From Microbacterium fluvii (GTDB lineage: Bacteria; Actinomycetota; Actinomycetes; Actinomycetales; Microbacteriaceae), in contig NZ_JAOPFX010000001.1 in NCBI RefSeq assembly GCF_025515205.1, forward strand, positions 372,001 through 436,000: 64,000 nucleotides of DNA. The letters run 5' to 3'. Below are positions 29,716 through 39,228 of this stretch, in pieces (within the stretch, counting starts at the first letter, position 1; every line of letters starts with the position of its first letter). The translations under genes were made by a program, and so were the position numbers. The notes under the pieces are model-generated. The model worked only from the letters and a program-made list of their open reading frames with translations, did not search any database and was not told the DNA's origin.

Positions 29716-30705
29716 TCAGGCACCCCGCACGGCGGGTCGGTGAACACTTGTCACGAACTCGGTCTGTCGCAGCCACTGGTGCGACTGCCCGCCCTCGTGC
29801 TCGTTGTGCGGGTAGACGGCGATCTGCTTGGTCGCACCGGCGTAGTGGTTGAACGCCGCGTACACGGTGGAGGGAGGGCAGATCGGGTCGAGCAGGCCCA
29901 CCGAGAACAGCGCGGGGGCGGTGGCCCTGCGCGCCATGTTGACGCCGTCGAAGTACGACAGCGTCTCGAACACGCGGTCTTCTGCGCCGCGGTGCACCGA
30001 GAGGTAGCGCACGACCTCCTGGTAGGGGTCGCCGCCGGTCATGCCGACCGCCCGCTCGAAGTGGCACAGGAACGGCACGTCGGTGAGCACCGCCGTCACA
30101 CCGTCGGCCAGCGCGCCGGCGGCCAGCGCGATGCCGCCGCCCTGGCTGCCGCCGACGACGGCGATGTGCTCCGTGTCGATGCCCGGCAGCTGCCGCACGG
30201 CATCGACGGCGCGCACGGCGTCGGTGAACACGCGCCGGTAGTAGTAGTCGGCGGGGCTCTCGATGCCGCGGGTCATGAACCCGGTCGACGACGGACCCGT
30301 GCCGTGGGGGTCGGGGGTGTCGCCGCCGCTGCCCCACATCGACCCCTGCCCGCGGGTGTCCATGAACAGGTGCGCGTAGCCGGCCGATGCCCAGCCGAGC
30401 CGCTCCACGGGCAGCCCGCGGCCGCCGCCGTAGCCGTTGTACTCGACGACCGCCGGCAGCGGGCCGTCGATGCCGACCGGCAGCGTGAGCCACGCCTTGA
30501 TGGGATCGCCCGCGAAACCGGGGAAGGTGACGTCGAAGACCTCGAGGGTGCGGAACGGGGATGCTTCGGCCACCACCGTCACGTCGTCGCCGTGCGCGCG
30601 GGCCTCGGTCAGCGTGGTCGACCAGAAGTCGTCGAAGTCCGCGGGCTCGCGGACGTCGGGGGCGTAGGTCTCGAGTTCGGCGGGGGAGAGGTCGAAGCGC
30701 GGCAC
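29716..30705 (-). CDS. CE7-family acetyl esterase (acetylxylan esterase / cephalosporin deacetylase)
   Basis: The 329-residue alpha/beta hydrolase of carbohydrate esterase family 7 has the nucleophile Ser187 in VVGGSQGGG, Asp273 in GLLDPICPP and His303 in HNEHEGG, a complete triad with family spacing, and the CE7 signature MDTRGQG. Members remove acetyl groups from small acetylated sugars or cephalosporins in the cytoplasm. The GTG at 30705 follows TACGCT by seven bases, which supports a leaderless start and excludes the upstream extension of the frame. It could deacetylate imported acetyl-mannans or xylo-oligosaccharides, but it is not in an operon with the mannan genes. Confidence 0.9.
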   Translation of the reverse strand: MPRFDLSPAELETYAPDVREPADFDDFWSTTLTEARAHGDDVTVVAEASPFRTLEVFDVTFPGFAGDPIKAWLTLPVGIDGPLPAVVEYNGYGGGRGLPVERLGWASAGYAHLFMDTRGQGSMWGSGGDTPDPHGTGPSSTGFMTRGIESPADYYYRRVFTDAVRAVDAVRQLPGIDTEHIAVVGGSQGGGIALAAGALADGVTAVLTDVPFLCHFERAVGMTGGDPYQEVVRYLSVHRGAEDRVFETLSYFDGVNMARRATAPALFSVGLLDPICPPSTVYAAFNHYAGATKQIAVYPHNEHEGGQSHQWLRQTEFVTSVHRPAVRGA

Positions 30706-30712
30706 GCGTCTC

Positions 30713-30718
30713 AGCGTA
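30713..30718 (-). promoter_or_regulatory. -10 element TACGCT, leaderless CE7 gene
   Basis: On the minus strand TACGCT lies seven bases before the GTG at 30705, in the 37-base gap after the L,D-transpeptidase gene. Confidence 0.5.
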
Positions 30719-30742
30719 GCGGCGCGATGGCCGCGACCGGGA

Positions 30743-32167
30743 TCAGGCGTGCACCCACACCTCGGTGCCCACCGGCGCCCAGTCGTACACGAACTTCGCC
30801 ACATCGACGGGCATGTTGACGCAGCCGTGGCTCATCGGGTGGCCGAAGTTGTTGTGCCAGTAGGCGCCGTGGAAGGCCTCGTCGCCGTTGTAGTACGAGA
30901 TCCACGGCACGTTCTCGGTGAGGTAGCCGAACGACGGGCCGCCCATGTCCTGGATGCGCACCTTCGCGTAGATGCGGAAGTGCCCCTGGTCGGTCGGGGT
31001 GCCCGACTTGCCCGACGAGATCGCGTAGGAGCGGAACACCTTGCCGTTCTGGAAGAGGTAGGCCGTCTGCGTGCTCAGGTCGACTTCGAGGCGCCGCGCG
31101 TAGGCGGTCGTGTCGAAGGGCGTCTGGGCCACCTCGAGGCGGTAGACGCCGTTGCCCTCGGCCAGCTGCGCGGCGAAGCGCTCGGCCACGTGGTCGGTCG
31201 ACAGCAGCTCGCGGCCCTCGACGCCCTCGACGTCGGTGCGCAGCACCTTGCCGTCGGTGTCGGTGATCGTGACGGCGTTGACGGCCTTGCGATCGACCTT
31301 CTTCGGGAGCCCGTCGACGACCTTCTGGATCGCACTCTGGTCGACGGCGATGTCGAAGCCGCCGCCGGTGGCAGGCGTCACGGTGATCCATGAGGCGGCC
31401 GTGGCGGCCTTGACCTTGACGGTGCGCTCCTTGCCGACATAGAAGCCGGCCTTCGAGATCGCCGTGTTCAGCTGGTCGACCGTCGCCTGTGCAGTCTCGG
31501 TCGTCGTCGCCGGCGTCACCGGCGCCTGCGTCGGGTCGACCTCCACCCGCGTCCGGCCGGCGTCGAACGCCGCCTGCAGCGCCTGCTGCAGGGCGCTCAC
31601 GTCGATGCCCTCGCCGTCGACGGCGGGGGTCACGGCGTACTCGCCGGCGTCGGCATCGAAGGCGATCGTCGCATCGACCGGGTCGGTATAGAGCTCGGGG
31701 GCCGCGGCGCGCAGCACGGATGCCGCCGCCTCCGCGTCGACATGCACGTCGGCGTCGGTCGTCGCGTTCCACGCGGTGACGTTCCACATCGGGTGCTCGG
31801 CGAAGGCCGCGTCGGCGAGGGCCTTCGCGTCGACGCTCGCGCCGAGGTCGGCTCCGGTCACTTCGGCGTCTCCGCCGGCGCCGGTGAGCACGATGGTGGT
31901 GTCGGCCAGCCGGCTCTGGATGGCATCGGCGGCTGCCCCGGAGGTGAGTCCGCCGATACCCACACCGGCGACCGCGGTGCCCGGGGCCACCAGCACGAGC
32001 GAACTCGCGACCAGGCCGACGACGGCGACGGCAGCGGGAACACCGATCCACCAGCCCAGGTGGCGCTTCTTGGGTTCGGGCTCTGCGGGGGCCCACGCGT
32101 AGGTGGGCTCGGAGCCGTCGCCGCCGGGCGTCTCGCCCGACTCGGGCTTGGTGGCCAGATCGGTCAC
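30743..32167 (-). CDS. L,D-transpeptidase (YkuD) with YoaR-like peptidoglycan-binding domains
   Basis: The 474-residue envelope protein has a cytoplasmic Pro/Glu-rich start, one membrane helix (about residues 45-70, LGWWIGVPAAVAVVGLVASS), a long extracytoplasmic region resembling tandem peptidoglycan-binding/YoaR-like domains, and a C-terminal YkuD domain. The catalytic motif is HPMSHGCVNMP with Cys449. The enzyme class forms 3-3 peptidoglycan cross-links or anchors proteins. The GTG at 32167 is chosen because GGGGGG lies just upstream; a GTG at 32200 would be cut by the TACCAT promoter (32209-32204). Confidence 0.9.
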   Translation of the reverse strand: MTDLATKPESGETPGGDGSEPTYAWAPAEPEPKKRHLGWWIGVPAAVAVVGLVASSLVLVAPGTAVAGVGIGGLTSGAAADAIQSRLADTTIVLTGAGGDAEVTGADLGASVDAKALADAAFAEHPMWNVTAWNATTDADVHVDAEAAASVLRAAAPELYTDPVDATIAFDADAGEYAVTPAVDGEGIDVSALQQALQAAFDAGRTRVEVDPTQAPVTPATTTETAQATVDQLNTAISKAGFYVGKERTVKVKAATAASWITVTPATGGGFDIAVDQSAIQKVVDGLPKKVDRKAVNAVTITDTDGKVLRTDVEGVEGRELLSTDHVAERFAAQLAEGNGVYRLEVAQTPFDTTAYARRLEVDLSTQTAYLFQNGKVFRSYAISSGKSGTPTDQGHFRIYAKVRIQDMGGPSFGYLTENVPWISYYNGDEAFHGAYWHNNFGHPMSHGCVNMPVDVAKFVYDWAPVGTEVWVHA

Positions 32168-32275
32168 GCCTGCACCCCCCGGTTTCGCTGATGTGGTCAC
32201 CCCATGGTAAGCGAGCCCCGATAACGATCGGGTAACCGCGTCGAACAGACGGATTTCAGGGGTTGCGGAAAGTAT

Positions 32276-32298
32276 GTTCGTAAGGTGTACTAACAAAC
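32276..32298. promoter_or_regulatory. operator of the ROK repressor (amino-sugar regulon), site 1
   Basis: GTTCGTAAG-GTGTA-CTAACAAAC is an imperfect inverted repeat ending one base before the ATG of the ROK regulator. Its core GTAAGG-N4-CTAACAAA recurs exactly before the GH20-nagA operon (50846-50863). Binding here would block the regulator's own promoter, giving autorepression. Confidence 0.7.
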
Positions 32299-33447
32299 AT
32301 GGTTCCGACGGAGGCGCAACACGACCGGTCGTTCGGGCGCACTCTGCGCCAGGGGCGCAAGGTGCTCCCCGAGCACGCACGCGGGCACAACCGCTCGCTC
32401 GTGCTGCAGACGCTCTTCCACGGCGGCGCCATGAGCAGGGCCGATCTCTCCCGTGAAACGGGGCTGACGCGCGTCACGATCTCCGACCTCGTCGCCGAGC
32501 TCATCGTCGACGGGTTCGTCGCCGAGTTCGGCATGCGCGAGGTCTCGGGCCCGGGAAAGCCGGCGATCCTGGTCGACCTCGACCGCGACGGCCACCGCAT
32601 CGTCGGCCTCGACCTGTCGGGATCCGACACCTTCGACGGCGCCATCCTCACCCTCGACGGCGACATCGTCGCGCGTCGATCGGTGCCGGTGCCCGCCGAC
32701 GCGCCGTCGGTGATCGACACCGTCATCGCGCTGGCCCGTGAGCTCGTCGACGACGCGCACGCCCCCGTGCTCGGGATCGGCGTCGGCACCCCCGGTGTCG
32801 TCGGCGACCGCGGCGTCATCCTCACCGCCCCCAACCTCGGCTGGGTGGGCTTCGACCTCGAGGGCGCGCTCTCGTCGGCCCTCGGCCTGCCGGTACTGGT
32901 GGCCAACGACGCCAACGCGGCGGTGCTCGCCGAATACACCTTCGGCGGTGCCGGCGACGACGTGCTGCTGGTCAAGGTCGGCCGAGGCGTCGGCTCGGGC
33001 CTGCTCTCGGGCGGCCAGCCGATGCGCGGCGCGCACTATGCCGCCGGTGAGATCGGCCACGTCACGGTCGGCACCGACGGCGGTCCCCGGTGCGTCTGCG
33101 GCAAGATCGGCTGCCTCGAGGCGTGGCTGGCGGTGCCGGCACTGTCGAGCCGGCTGGCGGCAGCATCCGCCGACGAACGCGAGGGAGTGCTGCGCGACGC
33201 GGGCGAACGCCTCGGCATCGCCCTGGCGCCCGTGGTCGGCGCCCTCGACGTGTCGGAGATCGTGCTCTCCGGCCCAGAAGAACTTCTCGGCGGACCCCTC
33301 GCGGGGGCCACCGCCGAGACGCTCCGAGCGCGCACGCTCGCCGAGTTCCACGACGGCGTGCGGGTTCGGATGACGACGCAAGGCCAGGACATCGTCCTGC
33401 GCGGAGCGGCCGTCATGGTCCTGTCCGGACAACTCGGGGTGTCGTAG
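32299..33447 (+). CDS. ROK-family transcriptional repressor (NagC-like)
   Basis: The 382-residue regulator has an N-terminal winged helix-turn-helix, GAMSRADLSRETGLTRVTISDLV, followed by a ROK sugar-binding domain with the zinc motif CVCGKIGCLE and ATPase-like segments (GIGVGTPGV, AGEIGHVTVG). It heads an operon with a sugar importer, a ROK kinase and nagB, so it most likely senses an amino sugar or its phosphate. The shared operator before GH20-nagA indicates that it also controls those genes. Confidence 0.9.
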   Translation: MVPTEAQHDRSFGRTLRQGRKVLPEHARGHNRSLVLQTLFHGGAMSRADLSRETGLTRVTISDLVAELIVDGFVAEFGMREVSGPGKPAILVDLDRDGHRIVGLDLSGSDTFDGAILTLDGDIVARRSVPVPADAPSVIDTVIALARELVDDAHAPVLGIGVGTPGVVGDRGVILTAPNLGWVGFDLEGALSSALGLPVLVANDANAAVLAEYTFGGAGDDVLLVKVGRGVGSGLLSGGQPMRGAHYAAGEIGHVTVGTDGGPRCVCGKIGCLEAWLAVPALSSRLAAASADEREGVLRDAGERLGIALAPVVGALDVSEIVLSGPEELLGGPLAGATAETLRARTLAEFHDGVRVRMTTQGQDIVLRGAAVMVLSGQLGVS

Positions 33448-33521
33448 CAGCAGGACGACCCTCATCCCCTGGGCGGGCCACCCGGTCCCTCCCAACACCA
33501 CTGAGAGACGAAGGAACACAC

Positions 33522-34796
33522 ATGAACAAGAAGCTCGGAGCACTCGCGCTTCTCGGCGCGTCCGCCATCGTGCTCGCCGGCTGCTCGAGCAGCGGCACGC
33601 CCGAGGAGTCGGCCACGCCCGAGGCCGGCGAGATCCGCGTCTGGCTGGTCGGCACCGACACGCCGAAGGAGGCGCGCGAGTACCTGGTCGACACGTTCGC
33701 TGAGCAGAACCCCGGTTCGACGCTGGTCATCGAAGAGCAGCAGTGGACGGGCCTGGTCGACAAGCTCACGACGAGCCTGTCGTCCAACGACACCCCCGAC
33801 ATCGTCGAGATGGGCAACACGCAGGCCGCGGCCTTCACCTCGTCGGGTGCTCTCCTGAGCCTGGACGACATCAAGGCCGACCTCGGCGGTGATGACCTGC
33901 TCGACGGCTTCGTCGAGGCAGGATCCTGGGACGGCTCGCTGTACGCGGCCCCCTACTACTCGGGTGCGCGTGTCGTGTTCTACAACACCGACATGTACGA
34001 CGAGGCCGGCATCGAGGTTCCCACGACGCTCGACGACTACGTCGCGGCGGGCAAGACCCTCGCCACCGAGCTCGACGGCGTCTCGGGCGTCTACTTCCCC
34101 GGCAAGGACTGGTACAACGCCCTTCCCTTCGTGTGGGAGAACGGCGGCGAGGTCGCGGTCGTCGGCGACGACGGCACGTGGGACGCGCAGCTGTCGAGCG
34201 ACGCCTCGATCGCGGGCCTGACCCAGGTGCAGGACCTCATGGTCAACGCCTCGCTGGCCCCCAAGGACGGCGACGAGACCGAGTCGTGGGTGCCCTTCCG
34301 CACCGAGAAGGCGGCGACCCTGTCGGCTCCCAGCTGGGCCTACTGGTCGATCGTGGCCGATGAGGACGGCAAGGACACCGCCGTCGTCGACTCCACGGGC
34401 TACTACGCCCTCCCCGGCAAGGACGGCGGCGCCGCGCAGGTGTTCGCCGGCGGCTCGAACGTCGGCATCGCGGCGAAGTCGGCTCACCCCGAGCTCGCCA
34501 AGAGCGCGCTGGAGATCATGCTGAGCGAGGACTACCAGTCGATCCTCGCCGGCGCCGGCCTCGTGCCCGCCCTGAAGTCGCTGGGCAGCCAGGTCGCCGC
34601 GGCGACCCCGGAGCTGGCGACCGTGATCGCGGATGCCGCCGCCAACGCCAAGCTGACCCCCGCATCGCCCAAGTGGGCCGATGTCGAGGCCAAGGGCATC
34701 ATGCAGGACCTCTTCGTCAACATCGCCAACGGCGGTGACGTCGCGGCCCTCGCAGCCGAGGCCGACTCGCAGATCGAGTCCATCCTCAACGGCTGA
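33522..34796 (+). CDS. sugar-binding lipoprotein of the amino-sugar importer
   Basis: The 424-residue solute-binding protein has lipobox VLAGC with Cys21 and a mature two-domain binding protein (PDIVEMGNTQAAAFTSSGAL, APYYSGARVVFYNTDMYDEAG). GAAGGAA lies before the ATG. Actinobacterial relatives in the same context bind chitobiose or GlcNAc; linkage to a ROK kinase and nagB suggests the same here. It follows the regulator after 74 bases without a recognisable new operator. Confidence 0.93.
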   Translation: MNKKLGALALLGASAIVLAGCSSSGTPEESATPEAGEIRVWLVGTDTPKEAREYLVDTFAEQNPGSTLVIEEQQWTGLVDKLTTSLSSNDTPDIVEMGNTQAAAFTSSGALLSLDDIKADLGGDDLLDGFVEAGSWDGSLYAAPYYSGARVVFYNTDMYDEAGIEVPTTLDDYVAAGKTLATELDGVSGVYFPGKDWYNALPFVWENGGEVAVVGDDGTWDAQLSSDASIAGLTQVQDLMVNASLAPKDGDETESWVPFRTEKAATLSAPSWAYWSIVADEDGKDTAVVDSTGYYALPGKDGGAAQVFAGGSNVGIAAKSAHPELAKSALEIMLSEDYQSILAGAGLVPALKSLGSQVAAATPELATVIADAAANAKLTPASPKWADVEAKGIMQDLFVNIANGGDVAALAAEADSQIESILNG

Positions 34797-34883
34797 TGAC
34801 ACCTCGGGGCGCCCCATGGGATCGTGGGGCGCCCCGATCCATGTCCACCCCACGAGCAATCCCACCCACGAAAGGAGCACGAG

Positions 34884-35840
34884 ATGGCCAACGCGACGCT
34901 CACCGCTCCGGTGGCGAGCGACCCTGAGACCGCCCCCCGCCGCTCCGCCGGCCGCTGGCGAGTCGGCACCCCCCTCGCACTTCTCGCACCCTCCCTGATC
35001 ATGCTGGCCGTCTTCATCGGCTGGCCGCTGATCCAGATGATCGTGATGTCCTTCCAGGAATACGGTCGTCCGCAGATCTTCGGAGCCCCCGCCGAGTTCG
35101 TCGGCTTCGACAACTACATCGCCGTGCTCACCGACGCCGAGTTCTGGACCGTGCTCGGCCGCAGCGTCGGCCTGTGCATCGCGTGCGTGAGCGCCACGAT
35201 GCTGCTCGGCATGCTGATCGCCCTCATGATGACCAAGCTCGGCGGGGTCATGCGCACCGTCGTGTCGGTCGGGCTGCTGCTGGCGTGGGCCATGCCGGCT
35301 CTGACCGCGACCATCGTCTGGGGCTGGATCTTCGACACGCAGTACGGCCTGGTCAACTGGGTGCTCACTCAGCTGACCGGCACCGACTGGACAGGTCACA
35401 GCTGGCTGAGCGAGCCGCTGAGCTTCTTCACCGTCGCCGCCATCATCATCACATGGGGCGCCATCCCGTTCGTGGCCTTCACGGCCTACGCCGGTCTCAC
35501 CCAGGTTCCCGACGAGGTGCTCGAGGCGGCATCCATCGACGGCGCCGGCGCCTTCCAGCGCTTCCGCTTCATCACGCTGCCCTACATCCGCTCGGTGCTG
35601 ATGGTGCTGCTGATCCTGCAGATCATCTGGGACCTGCGCGTGTTCGCCCAGATCTACGCGCTGCAGACGATCGGCGGCGTCCGGGCCGACACCAACACGA
35701 TCGGCGTCTACATCTACTCCGTGTCGATGGCCACCGGCGACCTCGGTGCCGGCGGCGCCATCTCGGTGATCCTCGTGATCATCATGCTGCTCATCTCGGC
35801 CTACTACATCCGGTCGATGCTCAAGGAGGACCGCTCATGA
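34884..35840 (+). CDS. CUT1 sugar permease (MalF type), amino-sugar importer
   Basis: This 318-residue permease has about six membrane segments, beginning with PLALLAPSLIMLAVFIGWPL, and an EAA loop VPDEVLEAASIDGAGAFQRFRFITLPYI. AAAGGAG precedes the ATG at 34884, and an upstream in-frame ATG has no such site. It works with the next gene as the importer channel. No ATPase gene accompanies them. Confidence 0.93.
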   Translation: MANATLTAPVASDPETAPRRSAGRWRVGTPLALLAPSLIMLAVFIGWPLIQMIVMSFQEYGRPQIFGAPAEFVGFDNYIAVLTDAEFWTVLGRSVGLCIACVSATMLLGMLIALMMTKLGGVMRTVVSVGLLLAWAMPALTATIVWGWIFDTQYGLVNWVLTQLTGTDWTGHSWLSEPLSFFTVAAIIITWGAIPFVAFTAYAGLTQVPDEVLEAASIDGAGAFQRFRFITLPYIRSVLMVLLILQIIWDLRVFAQIYALQTIGGVRADTNTIGVYIYSVSMATGDLGAGGAISVILVIIMLLISAYYIRSMLKEDRS

Positions 35841-36733
35841 GCACCCTCACTGCGGCACGCCCCACGGCAGCCGCCCCCGCCCGCCCCCGCCGCGCGGGCC
35901 GCACCCGCAAGCGCGTCGGCAAGGTGCTGCTGAACATCGCCGCTCTCGTCGTGTTCGTGTGCTCGGTGTTCCCCGTCTACTGGATGCTGAACACGTCGTT
36001 CCTGCCGAACTCGGCGATCACCGCCGAGACGCCGCACCTGTGGCCGGACGAGTTCACGGTGGGCAACTACGTCAAGGCGTTCCAGAACGGCGGGTTCCTC
36101 CCGGCGCTCGGAGTCTCGCTGAGCGTGACCCTCATCACCGTCGCCGTCGCGCTGATGTTCGCGTTCTTCGCCTCCATCGCCGTCTCGCGCTACAAGTTCC
36201 GCAGCCGCACGACATTCATCGTGGCGATCCTCGCCATCCAGATGATCCCCGCCGAGGCGCTCATCATCTCGATGTTCCGCGTGCTCGACGGCTGGCACCT
36301 GCTCAACACGATCATCGGTCTGAGCTTCGTCTACATCGCCCTCGTGCTGCCGTTCACCATCTGGACCCTCCGCGGGTTCGTCTCGGGGGTGCCGGCAGAG
36401 CTCGAAGAGGCGGCCATGATCGACGGATGCAGCCGCACCGGCGCGTTCTGGCGCATCACGTTCCCGCTGCTCGCGCCCGGCCTCATCGCCACCGGCGTGT
36501 TCGCCTTCATCCAGGCGTGGAACGAGTTCGTCTTCGCCCTCGTGATCATGACCAGGCCCGAGGCGCAGACGCTGCCCATCTGGCTGCGCTCCTTCGTTCA
36601 GGCCACGAAGGCGACCGACTGGTCGACGGTGATGGCGGCATCCACTCTGATGGCCATTCCCGTGATCGTCTTCTTCCTGATCGTTCAGCACCGCATGACC
36701 AGCGGACTCGTCTCCGGGGCGGTCAAGGGCTGA
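35837..36733 (+). CDS. CUT1 sugar permease (MalG type), amino-sugar importer
   Basis: The 298-residue permease has a basic Ala/Pro-rich N-terminus, about six membrane helices and EAA loop VPAELEEAAMIDGCSRTGAFWRITFPLL, ending in the typical RMTSGLVSGAVKG. The ATG overlaps the preceding stop (ATGA), and its own stop overlaps the kinase start (TGATG), so the importer and the kinase are coupled. Confidence 0.93.
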   Translation: MSTLTAARPTAAAPARPRRAGRTRKRVGKVLLNIAALVVFVCSVFPVYWMLNTSFLPNSAITAETPHLWPDEFTVGNYVKAFQNGGFLPALGVSLSVTLITVAVALMFAFFASIAVSRYKFRSRTTFIVAILAIQMIPAEALIISMFRVLDGWHLLNTIIGLSFVYIALVLPFTIWTLRGFVSGVPAELEEAAMIDGCSRTGAFWRITFPLLAPGLIATGVFAFIQAWNEFVFALVIMTRPEAQTLPIWLRSFVQATKATDWSTVMAASTLMAIPVIVFFLIVQHRMTSGLVSGAVKG

Positions 36734-37653
36734 TGAGAGTCGGACTTGACGTCGGCGGCACCAAGACCGACGCCGTGCTCGTCGATCGCGGGGGAGAGGT
36801 CGTCGCCCGCGTGCGGCGCGCCACCGGGTTCGGCCCCGAGGCCGTCGTGCAGACCATCGTCGGCGCCGTCGACGAGCTGTCGGCGGAGGCCGGAGCGCCC
36901 CGCATCCGCTCGGTCGGCATCGGCATTCCTGGGCAGGTGGAGCTGGGCTCGGGCAGAGTCGTGCACGCCGTGAACCTCGGGGTCGAGAAGCTCGATCTCG
37001 CCGAGGCCGTCGGCGGGATGCTGGGGCTGCCGGTCGGCGTCGAGAACGACGTCAAGGCGGCCGCGCTCGGGGCGTACTCGCTGCACGGCGCGCGCGGATC
37101 GATGGCGTACCTCAACCTCGGCACCGGGATCGCAGCGGGGATCGTGACCGACGGGCGCCTGTATCGGGGCGCCCGCGGAACCGCCGGCGAGGTCGGCCAC
37201 ATCTCGGTCGACCCGCACGGGCCGCTGTGCCGGTGCGGTCAGCGCGGCTGCATCGAGGCGTTCGCCGGCGGCGGCGCCATCGCCGCCCGCTGGAGCCGCG
37301 CGTCGGCGCTGCCGGTGCGCGACGTGTTCGACGCGGCCGAGGCCGGCGACCCCGAGGCACGGGCGCTGCGGGAGGGGCTGGCCTACGGCGTCGCCTCGGC
37401 CGTGCGCGTGCTCGTGCTGACCGCCGACGTCGATGCGGTCGTGTTCGGCGGCGGGCTCACCGCCCTCGGCGACCGGCTCGTCGACGACGTGCGCGCGGAG
37501 CTCGCCGCAAGCGCCGAGGCATCGGGATTCCTGCGTTCGCTGCGGCTGGGGGAGCGGGTCGAGCTGCTGCCCGCAGGCTCTGCCGCAGCCGCCATCGGCG
37601 CCGCGCTGGTCGGCGCCGCCATCGAGCCCGAGGAGGCACTGACCCATGGCTGA
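36733..37653 (+). CDS. ROK-family sugar kinase, probable N-acetylglucosamine kinase
   Basis: The 306-residue kinase has an N-terminal ATP-binding motif GLDVGGTKTDAVLVD, catalytic region VENDVKAAALGAY, AGEVGHISVDPHG and the zinc-binding CRCGQRGCIEAF. It lacks a DNA-binding domain, unlike the ROK repressor of the same operon. It probably phosphorylates imported GlcNAc (or glucosamine) at C6, feeding NagA and NagB. It overlaps nagB by eight bases. Confidence 0.88.
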   Translation: MRVGLDVGGTKTDAVLVDRGGEVVARVRRATGFGPEAVVQTIVGAVDELSAEAGAPRIRSVGIGIPGQVELGSGRVVHAVNLGVEKLDLAEAVGGMLGLPVGVENDVKAAALGAYSLHGARGSMAYLNLGTGIAAGIVTDGRLYRGARGTAGEVGHISVDPHGPLCRCGQRGCIEAFAGGGAIAARWSRASALPVRDVFDAAEAGDPEARALREGLAYGVASAVRVLVLTADVDAVVFGGGLTALGDRLVDDVRAELAASAEASGFLRSLRLGERVELLPAGSAAAAIGAALVGAAIEPEEALTHG

Positions 37654-38425
37654 GATCATCATCGTCCCCGACGAGGCGGCAGGAGGCGCGCTCGTCGCCG
37701 ACGAGATCGTGCGGCTGATCACCGCGACGCCCGACGCGGTGCTGGGGCTCGCGACCGGCTCGACGCCGGTGCCGGTGTACGCGGCGCTGCGCGAGCGCAT
37801 CGGCGGCGTCGACGTGTCGCGCGTGCGCGGCTTCGCCCTCGACGAGTACGTCGGCATCGACCCCGCCCACCCCGAGAGCTACCGCTCGGTCATCACGCGC
37901 GAGGTCGTCGAGCCGCTCGGGCTCGACCCGGCACTCATCCGCACTCCGAACGGGGCGCTCGAGGGCATCGCGCACGCCGGCGACGACTACGAGGCGGCCA
38001 TCACGGCGGCCGGCGGCATCGATCTGCAGATCCTCGGCATCGGCACCGACGGCCACATCGGCTTCAACGAGCCCGGCTCGTCGTTCGCCTCGCTCACCCG
38101 CGTGAAGACCCTCACGCAGCAGACCCGCGAAGACAACGCGCGCTTCTTCGACTCGATCGACGACGTGCCGCTGCACTGCATCACGCAGGGCCTGGGCACC
38201 ATCATGCGCGCCCGCCATCTCGTGCTGCTCGCGTTCGGCGAGGGCAAGGCCGAGGCGCTGGCGGGAGCCGTCGAGGGCCCCGTGAGCGCGTCGCTCCCGG
38301 GGTCGGCGATCCAGCTGCATCCGCACGTGACGGTCGTCGTCGACGAACCGGGCGCCGCGCGCCTGGCCCACGCCGACTACTACCGCTACGCCCTCGCGAA
38401 CAAGCCGGCCTGGCAGGGGCTGTAG
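37646..38425 (+). CDS. nagB: glucosamine-6-phosphate deaminase
   Basis: The 259-residue enzyme converts glucosamine-6-P to fructose-6-P and ammonia. The substrate loop LATGSTPVPVYAALRE and the catalytic set Asp66 (LDEYVG), Asp135 and His137 (GTDGHIGFNEPG) and Glu142 are present, six positions lower than in E. coli NagB. The ATG lies inside the end of the kinase gene. It is the last gene of the operon and is followed by a B-family palindrome. nagA is 10 kb away under what looks like the same operator. Confidence 0.97.
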   Translation: MAEIIIVPDEAAGGALVADEIVRLITATPDAVLGLATGSTPVPVYAALRERIGGVDVSRVRGFALDEYVGIDPAHPESYRSVITREVVEPLGLDPALIRTPNGALEGIAHAGDDYEAAITAAGGIDLQILGIGTDGHIGFNEPGSSFASLTRVKTLTQQTREDNARFFDSIDDVPLHCITQGLGTIMRARHLVLLAFGEGKAEALAGAVEGPVSASLPGSAIQLHPHVTVVVDEPGAARLAHADYYRYALANKPAWQGL

Positions 38426-38435
38426 CCCCGCCTTT

Positions 38436-38501
38436 CCCGCGACTTGGCAGCTGTTGCCGCTTGTGGGGCGGGGCGAGCGACGGGCGCTGCCAACTCGCGG
38501 G
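38436..38501. repeat. B-family 66-bp palindromic element, copy 1
   Basis: CCCGCGACTTGGCA (38436-38449) and TGCCAACTCGCGGG (38488-38501) bound a 66-bp unit, with GCTGTTGCCG inside the left arm. Two further 66-bp copies are at 45963-46028 and 46080-46145. It begins 10 bases after the nagB stop. Confidence 0.85.
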
Positions 38502-38533
38502 GGCGTGAGCGGCGAGTTCCGCGGCGTGCTCGG

Positions 38534-38539
38534 TAGCCT
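38534..38539 (+). promoter_or_regulatory. -10 element TAGCCT, leaderless membrane-protein gene
   Basis: TAGCCT lies exactly six bases before the ATG at 38546, and no Shine-Dalgarno sequence is present. Confidence 0.5.
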
Positions 38540-38545
38540 TCGGGC

Positions 38546-39196
38546 ATGACGGATGCTGCGACCTCCACCCGACGCGTGACCACCTGGATCGTCGCGGGAG
38601 GCCTGCTGCTGCTCGTCGCCGCGCTGGGCATCGTATCGGCGGTGCTGGCCGCGTCGTACGAGGAGCCCGACATCCGCGCTGCGCTGTGGATCGATCTCGC
38701 CGCGGCGGTGGTGCTGGCGGTGGCCTGCGGGCTCTACGCGTTCGGGCTGCGCCGCGGCGAGAGCGCGGTGGGGCGCCGGCCGTTCGGCGTCGTGGCGCTC
38801 GTGCTGCTGGCGGTGTGCCAGGTGGGCTACACGCTGTGGTGGATGTCGCCCGGCGGGTACGGCGCCGGTGTCGGCGCGGCGGTGACGCAGGCGATGATCC
38901 AGCTCGTGATCGCGGTTCTCACGCTGCTCGCGGTGATCGCGGTCGCCACGGCCCGCGCCGTGCCTGGGCGGTGGCGGTGGATGCCGCTGATCGCGTGGGG
39001 CGCGTGGATCGTGCTCTGGCTGCTGCTGGGCACGGTGCTCGTGATGGTGCTGCCCGCCTCGGGCGGCATCCCCTGGCTGGGTGTGCTGCTCGCGCTCGTC
39101 TTCCCCGGTTCGGTCGGCGTGGCCTCGATCGTGCTCGGGCTGCGGGGTATGCCGGCCGCCGCGCCGGAGGCGCCAGCATCCGCCTCCGCCGGCTGA
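38546..39196 (+). CDS. hypothetical polytopic membrane protein
   Basis: The 216-residue protein has about six hydrophobic segments (for example VTTWIVAGGLLLLVAALGIVS, FGVVALVLLAVCQVGYTLWW and LIAWGAWIVLWLLLGTVLVM) and an Ala/Pro/Ser-rich end. I recognise no family or catalytic motif. The start is supported by the leaderless -10 box. It stands alone between two repeat regions. Confidence 0.75.
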   Translation: MTDAATSTRRVTTWIVAGGLLLLVAALGIVSAVLAASYEEPDIRAALWIDLAAAVVLAVACGLYAFGLRRGESAVGRRPFGVVALVLLAVCQVGYTLWWMSPGGYGAGVGAAVTQAMIQLVIAVLTLLAVIAVATARAVPGRWRWMPLIAWGAWIVLWLLLGTVLVMVLPASGGIPWLGVLLALVFPGSVGVASIVLGLRGMPAAAPEAPASASAG

Positions 39197-39228
39197 CCCG
39201 GCGGCACCTTCGGCCTCAGGCGCCTGCG